Shown: one piece after another, positions 52,601 through 64,000 of the stretch | Position numbering within the stretch: the first letter of the stretch is position 1 | How the letters are laid out: each line of letters opens with the position of its first letter | NCBI RefSeq assembly: GCF_020184175.1 | Contig: NC_065531.1 | Location: 69,038,604 to 69,102,603 of the forward strand | Direction: 5' to 3' | From: Aphis gossypii | Taxonomy: Eukaryota > Arthropoda > Insecta > Hemiptera > Aphididae | Length of the DNA: 64,000 bases | Position numbers and translations under genes: made by a program | Notes under the pieces: generated by a model | What the model saw: the letters and a program-made list of their open reading frames with translations, nothing else | Told to the model about the DNA's origin: nothing | Databases searched by the model: none

Positions 52601-55600
52601 TCTTAAGTAGGTACAAACTACTGAATTGTATATGTTATCATCAAACGCACTAAAGACTGACAGCTTGTCTTTCTATTAGACAGCGACGTATATTGATTCC
52701 ATCTTTATTGTTCTTCATTGCTAAAAATAATAAATAAATTCATTATTATTAAAAGTTTTATTTTTATTGATACGAGTCCAATGAAAATATTGCTAATTTA
52801 ATTAAAATTGTGACTTCTGATAAGGGGACTTTTTTCAATGCACGTTCCATATTTACAGTTCAATGGTATAACCCTGTGTAAAACTTTAAACTTATATGGT
52901 ATAACTCATAAGAACACCACAAAAATGTTTGTATTTTAAATAATGTTAAAATTGATTGCCATTATATTATAAATGTACAAAGTGTATATTGTCGTGTAAG
53001 GTCTCGTATATAGTTCCTGGAAATAATGAGTATACACTTATAGACATATTATACTTATTATACTTATTTAATACATTTACAGTTAATTTGATTGTGGGGT
53101 ACCTACATAAAAAGTGTAATTTATCGTATACGTATTTATATGTGTGAGACATACACAACTTAAATTAATATTGCTCAACCATAAAATTATTACATCAGTT
53201 TTGAAATACATGTCTACTACGATTGATGTCGAATACATTGGCGAAAAAAATGTAACATTTGCTATTGATGATAATATTAAAAGTATAAAAATCGGGATAA
53301 TTAAATTTCTACGTAAGTTATAAACAGGTTTTTTTTTAATGCAATATCTAACGAAACTTTTAATGATTAAAAACATATGTAGTCTCAGCGCTGTTCACTT
53401 GTTTACAAGTCCATTGAGTCGTTGAACGTTAGAAAATAATGGGACACACTTATAACCGTTTGAAGTGTATGTAATTATACTTGGCTATGAAAAAAAAAAC
53501 AGCTAAATCTATATTGCTTTAACCTAAAAGCATATTATATTGATCTGAGTTCCATAAAACTGTAATACTAGTTAGCAATATTTTTGTAATTTTTAAACCG
53601 GATAATTTCGATTCAAATATAGTATTATACTTATGTATATTGATATTGACCGATGTAATTAAATAAAACACGTAACGCCCGAGAATTAAAAAACCAGACC
53701 ACTAAACAAACACGTTTGATTATAATATCATTTGTTTTGAAAATACTTCGATAAAATTACAAATATATTATAAAAAATATAATACCTTAAAACATATAAT
53801 GTGTAAAAATGTTGCCAATTCATTATTTTGTTCACTAATTATTATTTACAAGCATAAAGGTTTGTTTCGAATATATTGGTACAATTATTATTATGTACTC
53901 GTAAAACACAGCAATAATTTTCAAACGTTGCATATATTATAATTAATACTTACCGTTAATACATGGATCGTGTTGCTATACGTATTCGAAATAATTGTTG
54001 GTCTTATATAAATCTACAACGTATAGGTACCTATATTATATTCCAGAAGCAAATCGAATTGCACCATAACCAACGCTGTTCACAATATCTAACCATATTT
54101 AAAAATCCGTAATCACAAATAGAAATGATTCAATAAATCAACTTGTTTATACATTATACACGCTTATACCTACTATTATTATGGACATTAGAAAATTAAT
54201 TTATTCTATTTTAATTAATCTTAATTTCACTTTGACGACTTGGCGTTTAGAGCTGTAAATTGTAAATTTATTTTAATTACATATTTGTATTGTATTCATG
54301 TACATATGAATGAAAAATAAAAAAATACTTTGGTATATATTAGGTTTCGATTTTCGAGGTTACTACATCATTAAGTAAATCACTGTAATGGGTGTGTTAA
54401 ATTACATTTTGATTACGATACACCCCATTGCATACAAAAACTATTCTAAGCGAAAACGATATGTCAACATTTTCAACCTCTATTTTTAAGGATGTTTTAC
54501 AATTTATTTATATTGCTATATTTCTATGAGAAATTTATTTTTCTATTATCTACTTACACGGAGAATTGAACTTATTTTTTGCTAAAAACATCTTATACAG
54601 CTTACATTTTATAATATTATTTATTATTATTATATTAAATCGTATTCAGTGTGATTACGATTTAAGGTAACGCGGATGGATAACCTTGAATTTTATTCAG
54701 GTTTTTGGAACTGCATGAAGTACTGGATATTACACTTAAATGGTTTGACTGACTTAATTTTAACTTACAAAAAAAAAAAAAATTACCATACATAAATTGA
54801 GAAAAATTAAACTATAATTAGCCAAATAATTTGGGAAATATTTTATGTCTAAAAAATGTATTTATAAATATTTTAATTTATTCGGTAAAATTTCAAGTTA
54901 ATAAGGTTATTTATTTTTAATTTCAACTATAAAAACACTCATCTGATTGAATACTAATTTTGCGTGATTTTTCTAATATTGCCGTAACTTTTTATTTTTT
55001 CGATTATTTTGAAAACTCCTAGAAATTTGACAAACTAGATCCATGTTGCTATCAATATCTGCTTATAATTTGCTTGCAATAATCAAAAATTATATATTGA
55101 AGCATTTCTTCTAGTATTAATGCACTAATCAATTGTAAAATCGGTACCTACTTAGCGTTGCTCCGACCAGAATATAAAATAACAAGCTAAATAAGGTGAA
55201 CAATTCCATAATCACGCAACTACGTAGCTATATTAATTTTGATATGGTATGGTTAATGTGTTATACATAATACCAATATGTATGTATATATATATAACTA
55301 ATAATTCGTAAACATAATAATAATAATATTTTTAGTAATAGCTAGTTAGTAGGTTATCAATATAGTTAAATTTTAGTTTCTAAATACTCGTTATATTTTA
55401 TGAAAAAAAAAAAATGATTTTTTTAAAATTTTGACTATAATTTCATATTAATGTTTTCCAAATATATATTTTTTTAACATTTGATAAAACAAATATTGAA
55501 CTAAGATATTATAAAATAATATATAGTCTATGTTTTTGTTGTGCATCTAGCTGACAATGAATACCCACGAAATGTATATTGCACTATTCACTATAAATAA

Positions 55601-57766
55601 CAATTATCAACTTTAATTACTAAAAAGTGTACAGTTAATAATTTATCTGTTGAATGTTTGACGAAATACGTCAAAAGATACAAATAATTAATATTCTGTC
55701 TTATAGAGTATAGTATAACTATTACTATAGTTTATGATAAAAAAAATAAAAATAACGCATGAGAAAATCAGTGCCTTGAGTAAGAACATCGTCTGGTACA
55801 CACTTTTACATATTATAAATACAATTAGGTATACTATCATATTATTATACTAATTTAACAATACTATTATGATATTATACATAATATATTTGGCTATTGT
55901 GAAGATTATTTCAACTTTCAAATAGGGTAAATCTATTATTACATAAAATAACTATAAAAAGCCGAGAAATTACATAATTTAAATAATCTCTTTCAGTACT
56001 CACATGAGTTAAATATTTAGGTCATAAATATTTAAGTATCACATATTATATTCATAGAATGGAAATATGGATTGTGTAAGATTATGTGTTGTGCCAATTA
56101 TTATAAAAATACAATCGTAACTGTTTTAATTATTCGAATTATGCACAAAAGGATATACTTAGATAAAACAATATATAAATTGTAATATGTTTATAAAAAT
56201 TTTTTACACATTACAACATTAATTGTTATTAAAAAATTTGGAAATTCCCTATTATTCACTTTATAGTAAATATTATAAAATGAATGAATAATTTTAAATG
56301 TATTCATTATTTTTTCTCTAACAACATTGACGTTTTATTATTTCGATAATTTAAATTAGAGACACATATATTAATAGATAGCATTATAATATTGTAGCTC
56401 AAGCAGCTGCCAAATTCTTTGAACTGGTATTTAAATTCTTTTTAAAAAAAAGTATAAAATCTTTCCGGTAAAAAATGCAAGTAGTTATTGGCACTATAAT
56501 CTTAGTTTTAAGCGTGCTGTAACATTTTAACAATACTACTTTGGTCTTGATTATTACTCATATTACTATTCTTTTATTTTACATTTTAAAAACACACGTA
56601 TAAATACTTGATCATATTTAATTTAAATCTAAAAATATAGTTAAGTAAATATTAAAAAATAATTCGTATTAAAATCGATTTATTTAAAACAAAAAAAAAA
56701 TTATGATTTCAATATAATATTATGAAATATATTGAAGATACTATTGAAACATGATTAATATACAAGTATACAATAATATAGTAATATATAAGTATACATA
56801 TACTATAAAGTGTAATTTTAAAAGCAATTAGATTTTATTATAACAAAACAAAATGATGTATTGTTATTGAAAGTTAGGTTTTTAAATCAATGTATGCATT
56901 TGCTATCCTCTTATTAAAAGTATTCCATAGAAACACAAAAAAAATATTAGGTATACTGTAACAATCGTTTATATAATACGTGCATTATCATTAAAAGTGC
57001 AGTCTAAAATCTTATAGTTTGGACGGTAGATGTTTCGGTACAAACAATTTTGGCAATATATTTATTTTAATTTTAATTTTATTTTTAATACAAAACAGGC
57101 CAAGGCCCACAAATAATAATATATATGTTATCATTTATCTATAGAGGTATACATTTGAAAATAAAATAAAATAATAACAAATAAAGTATTTAGCAAAATA
57201 AGTAACCGTAAGTAATTAAAGTGGTAAAAACCCAATTGATGAATTAGATTAATTAGTATAATTTAAAATGGTCTTCAGTACCGATTTGTATAAGACGTCA
57301 GAGAGGGACATTTAATATATAATTAGACGAAGAGAATATTATAAAGAAGGGATAAGCTAGTGTGTTTACTGTTTAGTGAGATGTGGTGAAATTATAAATG
57401 TTGTATTGTAGGAGGATAGGATAGTTTATTAAGTTTTTATATTGTTTATATTATGCCTTGTGTGTCATCAAAAAAATAATTGAATTGACGAGAAATCATA
57501 TTGCTATAAAAATCAATGGAAAATTGTGTAGGCCCTCAAAAATTAGATACCAGTTCCAAAATAGGTAGTCATAAAATAGTAAATAAAAATCATAAAAATA
57601 ACTCAACACATAGAAACTTATTTAGTAGAAAACATTCTTGTTCACATAAAATAATCTACTTACAATGTGTTTTAGAAAGTGTCAACAACACTGTTTTTTC
57701 ATTACTCCCGCCCATCCCTAATAAAAATCTATTTTTAAAATTAAAACACATACTATTATTATTATA

Positions 57767-57956
57767 CAGTGTGTTAAAAAAATTTGAAACCCTAAATTAC
57801 ACGTTAAAGATTATATTATATGTAATATCATGTATAAATTCGAGGTTGTAGTGAACAAATTGTCGATAAGTTTTATCTGTATAATATTTCAAAGTCAATT
57901 TTCGAAGGTAGAGCATATTTTTAGTAGACCGTGAACAAAAAAGTTTGGACACCCTG
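57767..57956. mobile_element. Possible small Tc1/mariner-like remnant
   Basis: CAGTGTGTTAAAAAAATTTG at the left and AAAAAAGTTTGGACACCCTG at the right are weakly inverted, and the right end closely resembles mariner-type termini (CAGGGTGTCCAAACTTTTTT read inward). TA precedes the left end; the right flank is GGTA, so the target duplication is imperfect. Confidence 0.3.
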
Positions 57957-60900
57957 GGTATATAGTATATATTATAATATATAATTTATACATTCTATGT
58001 AATATATTATAAAAGGATAATAAAACGTTAAAATAGAATGATTCATATTTCATTAATATATTATAAAGTTCAAGTAAAATAAAAGCCACGAATAATAATT
58101 ATTATTTATTACTTTAAATACGAAACCCATCGTAATAAGTAGAATATAGAGATGGTAAAAAATTATTTTATTTTGTTATATTACTGCATCATTGTATAGA
58201 TGGTTTAGCTTATGCCACGTCTAATGAATCAATGAATTAAAATTAAACAATATTGAGAGAAAAAAATACGATTCCAGAATCTGGCTTTTTTGTTAAGTTT
58301 TTTTTTCTCTGAAGAGGGGAACAGTTTATCAAGCGCTCTCCCTAAACTAAAGGCACCTGCGCAACTATTCCGCCATCGGAAATAGATATTCGTGATCGTT
58401 TAACGGTTGAGGGCAAATTTTACGTGATCCTGTTTCATTATTATATTGACCTAACAGTGTGGTAACTGAATGAGTTCAAAACGTGACACTCGCCGTTATT
58501 GTGACTGAACATTGGCGCGCACGACAAATAAATTATTGCTTTCTTCGAACTCGACTGTCTACGGGTCAGAAGACTGCGCACATGATATTATTATTATCTT
58601 ACCCGAAAATTCAGATTTGTGTTTTGTCCACAAATAACTGTGTCGTGATAATAGTTTTTCGGTGTTTGCCAACGCAAGTTAAAATCATTGATGAAACCAA
58701 CGGTTGGGTTTAAAGTGTTCGTTTTGCTTACTTCACAGGCCCGATGACCCGTTTGAATAATATTTAGGTATTATATGTTCGCATTTAACACACGAAAATA
58801 TAATAATGTGATTATGATATATCACACGTTTATAATAATAATATATTATGAATAATAATATTATGCGTGCGTAAGAAAAGGAGGAACTGGTATCCTAATG
58901 GAGCAGAATCAATTGATATTACGACTAGCAGCTTAGACAATGGCATTCAACTATGTTTTGGATTGTGCATAATATGACGCAATGCATAATAATAACACAG
59001 TCGCTTTGCGAGGATAGTGCGCACTACTCAGAATTCACTAAAATATTTTGACTACATAATATTTACTACTGAGTATAGTTGCGTAGTTGTCATAGCGTTT
59101 TACAACGAATCCACTCCGGTAGTGGCTATATTTTACTAGTTAATAGTTATTAATTTTAAATGTTTTTATTAATAGAGAGAAAAGTATTCTACAGCCCACA
59201 TCAAACTTCTTTATTTAACATTTTAACTCAGAACTTTATAATATGTTTACAAAAAAGACAATTTAAAAAATTTTTTTTTATAAATTATTTTATACCAAAT
59301 CGAAGTTTCACGTGTATTGTAAAAATAAGTACTTTTTTTATAAAATCCGATAATATTCTACAAGGCTTGAGTTTATTATGATAAATAATTTTTTGTTAAT
59401 AAAATACACCGTAACTATTGCTCTTTTTTAAATAGGTATCGGGCAGTTAATTGGTGAAAATATATTATAAGCTAGCAGCTAAATTATAGTTTTTAAAATT
59501 CAAAAGATTTAGGTACAAAATTTTAGAAAATTTGTCTTGTTAGATTATCAGAAATAAAAATAATATGTATGTATAAATAAAAATATAATTCATACTAAAT
59601 GTGTTATTTCAAAATAAATTTTTAAAACATACGAAAATGTATACATTTCTTTTTGAAGATTGTAAACATATTATATATCATAAGCAACATCTGTTTAAAC
59701 CATTAAATATTAAACTAAATGGCACAGTTATTCATGTGCTTGTTGGCCCAATATATTAAAACAACTATAAAAAATCTATAAAGATTCTTAATAAATTATA
59801 AAAATAATATTGTATAATATATTATTAATATTATATAGGTATTGGTACCTATTTATATTATTTAACTACTTTTTTTTGAAACGTCTTAAAAGTCTTAATT
59901 TATACCAAACATTTAATTGAATAAAATATATTTTCATTTATTTAAAGTTATTAAATCTATAAGGTTTAAAATTATTAACATTAAGTTTATAAGCTATAAC
60001 GTCATACAATTATTAAACCTACAGGTATACATCTTGATATATTTTACGTACCCATTGTCTATTAGTTACTCTGATTATTATTATTAATGTAAAAAATAAA
60101 TACAAAAGTTATACACTACGTATTTTAAATTGTAAATATTGGCATATATTTTTCAGTTAACTGAAGAATTGAGTTTAATTGTACATAGATAAAATAACAA
60201 TTAATGTCGCTGTTCAATGTTCATTATGGCAAAAAGCCAATGATGACGCATTGTGTGTATGTATGTACATAGTTGTAAGATGTCAACACTGTCAACACTT
60301 AGGAACAATATATTATAACGTAATACTAGTTTAATAGTGATTGATAATGTATAAGCATAATAAATTAATTTAAGTATAATAGGTGTACGGATAATCGTTT
60401 TAGTGACAATGGAGTAGCTGGCAAGACACTATGACAAATAACATCATTTGGGAAATATACTTCAAAGGAATCATGAAAACACTAAACAATTCATCATAAA
60501 ATATGCAAATTATTATAGCAATATATCGTATAAATCATACTAAACAATGTCAAGAATTGAATAAATTTTAAATTTCATATTTAATATAAAATAAGTGTAT
60601 AATTTGATGTATGTATACATGTTATTGTTTTTAAGTACAAAAAATATTTCTGTTATAATCCTGTACTTGAATATTACCTGCCTAGATTACCAATGTATAG
60701 TAAATAAAATCCATGTCGCATGCAACTTTTGGAGTATTATTTCTGCTGTTAATATAAAACCACTTGCATTCCTAGCTTTGGCCAGAATCTAAAAATAATC
60801 GTATTCAACTAAATTTAAATCATAAATATGAAAGATATGAATATGGTTATTTATATTATGTAATAAAAAGATGTATTTATATTTTACTATAGGCATATTT

Positions 60901-63900
60901 TATAATTTATACGTGAAAACTATTTTTTATCATACAACTAACATAAATATTATTTTAACAATGAATATATTATTAGATAATAATAATTTTAATATTATTT
61001 AAACCGGGACCGATCTTATAATAATAACGTGTATTTTATATATCTTATAACTTTCTGGTAATAAAATCTATAAGATATTCAAGCATAAAATTCTAAATAA
61101 AAGTTAAATAATTATGTTTGTTTTTAAATCGTTATATAATTTTTTTCACATACGTTTTTTATAGTAACAAAATAAATTGTTACTACAGTATACGAATTCT
61201 GATATGATTATAAATCGATTACAATCGAAGGTCAACAATATTATTAGTACTTTTCTCATTCACCAGTTAGATTTAATCATCTAAAACAAGATAGTTTTAT
61301 TATCGATGACGTATTTGAACATTTAGGTGTATAATAGTTTATCCATATGGAAGCGATGTTACATTAGTTTATTGTGTATTATACAATATGGAATAGAATT
61401 CGAAAGTAGGTTGAAAAATATAACAGGAACTATTCATATGATTTCAATGTGGTTTTACATATTATAAATAAATGGTTACAGATCTTAATAAATCGGATTA
61501 CACTTTCCACTTGAAATAAATCAACTCATCGATAAACTAATACAGGCAATGACTATAATATAGGCACGTGTTCCATAATATTATGTATTTTTCGGTATTA
61601 GAAGTTTATTACAAAATGTCGTCTCACAGGTATTTATGAACTTAAATGAAAACATAAACAATAAATCTGATATAAACTATACTATCATATTTTCTATGTC
61701 CTTCACTACAGTAAATACTAAATACGTAATATACTTTTTAGCGTTGCGTATATATAATATATATTCAGTGATGTAAAAATACCGTTTTTATTTTATTTGT
61801 ACAATATGTGTATAATATAGTATTTTACAAAAATCGTATGGTGCTTATAAAATTGTTAAGTAAAACTACCAAAGTATAGCAAGATCAAAACTATTGCAGA
61901 TTATTGATGAATAATGATAGGTACATCTAAATGCTAAACTATGCATTAAACATAATACTGAATATAGAAAACTTGTCAATAAAAGCTTTTTGCTTCGAAG
62001 GTCGATCCATAGTAAAAAGAAACAGTAACTAACATTTACAAACTAAAATTAGTTGTAATTTAAAGTTTTATTATATTTCGTATATTATAATATATGTTAA
62101 GTATATTTACACAAAAATCAAAAATATTATTAATATAATATTCTTTTATTCCACTCAAAAAGTAATAAGTAGTAACTACTAAGACAAACCATATTAATTA
62201 TTTATTATTGAAAATTTGTGTACTTAATGAAAAGTGATAACTACAAATTATAATTAAATTTGATAATTGATTTTGATTATTTGAATATTTCAAAGTTAAC
62301 AACCACGTTACACGTGCGACTATGCTCTGTTGTTATCTCATTATTATCAGTTGAAACAATATGAATTGCTATATTGTTATTATTATTATTTATCATTTTT
62401 TTTTTTATATATCATTTGTATTTTATTTTATTATACATAACGTACTTATTATACGCTTACCTATGTAATACAATATTAAATATTATATAATTTATCTCTT
62501 CATAGTGTATAATGTGCATATAGTATATACTCAAAGGTATTAGCTGCTCAATCAATTTTTTTTTTAATACTTATTAAAATATTATGAGAAAAAAATTAGT
62601 TGGATTTGGATAAGATACAGCAACAAGATGTTTAAAAATATTCGTTTCATTTCATCCATTTTGGTGCGGGATGATGTGTTGAGGTATTTAGTTATTTCAA
62701 AATGAAGATTATACATTTAAATCGAAGAACCACTCTGAACGGAGATAGGTTGAAAAAAGCAATTATTATTTGTTGTTATTATATCTAAATATTCCAATCG
62801 TATTTTATGTAACTCACATGAGTTAAGTTAGGTAAGAATGAAAATAATATATATATTTATAATAATATCTTTTTTCTATATCTATGATTAGGCCTGGTTA
62901 ATTTTAATTGTTGATGAAATTATATTTTCATTATTTTTACTAGCACGTATTTCAAATGTATTTATTTTACTAGTCAATTATTTTGGCATTCACTATATTT
63001 ATACAATTTACATTAAATGTATTAAAATTTTGCTATCGCTTTTCCTATTCTTGGTCGTTGAAATTATGTATGTTATCCAGAGTTGTTCATGTTCGCTAAT
63101 CAGAGGTTTTGAAATTAGATTGTTTTATATTTACTATTTACATAATATGGACATTGAATAGATTTGGGAAACCCGACGAAAATATTTATTAAACAATCTC
63201 ATAATTTTCAGTATGATATGATGTCTGGTACATAACTATTGAACAATTAATATAATACATACGTCAATCCACTGATATTATGTAGGTAACACATGATCTA
63301 TGCATTTAGTCTGACTTAGGTGTCGATAATGGAACCGAAATACAGAGTTACTGTACCGAGTTGATAGCAACTCAACCGATTTGAAAATTATTGGTATTAT
63401 TAGTATCATTACGAAGAACACATTCTAAGGACGTTTAGGTATGATTCTCACTCAAGCGTGTTCGTTTAACAGACATGTGCCCTGCATAACCTCGAAATGC
63501 ATTACGTCTAATAGATTTATCTAATTAATAAAAAGAAATTTATATTTATTAATTTATAAGTACCGACTATCTACCACCTTCCTTTATATTATACGTGGAT
63601 ACATAAAATATATTATCAATTATTATAAACTAATCGGTAATTAAAAATGTTTATATATTGTACTATAATGAGTAGGGAATAATTATATACTCAGGGAATA
63701 ATAAAATGTTGGCCATTGTTAGTTTAAAGTATTTTATTTTATTTTATTTATTATGATGGAGAGTTCGATTATTACGATGAAAATGCAATGAAATATTATT
63801 TATTCAAAATAGGTTCCCAAAAATGTATCCAAACATATTGAATTTGCATATTTTAATTATTTGTTTTGAACGGGTCTTATACCAAAAAATCAGAATACCA

Positions 63901-64000
63901 GGTACCCATACTATAACTTTCTTTTACTGTAATGTTTATAGTATCCATGATCCATCTGAAGTGCAAGAGATCACGGGAAAAGCTATACGCAGTACACTAC

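Larger units (their letters stand above)
47101..64000. other. Long AT-rich region without recognisable genes
   Basis: Nearly 17 kb in which every open frame longer than 60 codons is biased to K, N, I, F, Y and L and has no domain signature. It contains simple repeats and a few transposon-like ends described separately. A less AT-rich stretch at 58300-58740 contains no sustained coding frame. Real exons shorter than about 60 codons could have escaped notice. Confidence 0.5.

Noticed and set aside
53950..54015. Minus-strand TATA-like word followed by a perfect GTAAGT donor
   Set aside because: The short putative exon has no sustained coding frame and I found no acceptor-linked coding exon downstream. 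It may be an untranslated first exon but is unsupported.
1..64000. tRNA, rRNA, CRISPR arrays and bacterial-type operons
   Set aside because: None seen: no GGTTCGAATCC-type tRNA arm, no spaced direct repeats, and gene structure is clearly that of an animal nucleus.

Overview
The window is an AT-rich, intron-rich nuclear sequence. It looks like an aphid or close hemipteran relative, because of the very high A+T, the recurrent TAGGTACCTA-type words, the compact genes with 50-200 nt exons, and coding exons that best recall insect families. I saw no rRNA or tRNA gene, no CRISPR array and no prokaryotic operon structure. The species is an inference.

Layout. (1) 0.7-7.5 kb: an intronless MFSD9-type transporter, then a four-exon gene for a small secreted protein with six cysteines (DUF1091/ML-like). 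(2) 10.3-17.3 kb: CSN3, a COP9 signalosome subunit (minus, seven coding exons), head-to-head with a CARD-bearing initiator caspase of Dronc/caspase-9 type (plus, eight coding exons). (3) 18.4-21.7 kb: CIR1, the CBF1/RBPJ-interacting corepressor (minus, seven exons). (4) 22-25.5 kb: an accessory strip with an inverted-repeat element, GC-rich palindromes beside a broken MADF-domain exon, and a recent partial duplicate of the 3' half of CIR1. (5) 25.7-27.3 kb: a minus-strand gene for a putative membrane protein with a signal-peptide-like start, a death-domain-like fold and one transmembrane helix. (6) 28-44.2 kb: two PYPV-repeat secreted, cuticle-type (CPLCP-like) proteins, one per strand. Each starts with a tiny ATG exon (5 or 4 codons) and carries a GC-rich second exon. 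(7) 44.2-64 kb: almost 20 kb of AT-rich sequence with no convincing coding exon, only transposon remnants and simple repeats.

The conserved genes are housekeeping or signalling genes: protein degradation control (CSN3), apoptosis initiation (caspase) and Notch-pathway repression (CIR1). The two PYPV genes probably form part of the cuticle. A caspase and a death-fold protein lie within about 10 kb of each other. That is suggestive, but nothing here proves a shared pathway. Exon boundaries were assigned by hand from GT/AG sites, reading phase and remembered family similarity; no alignment or RNA evidence was available.
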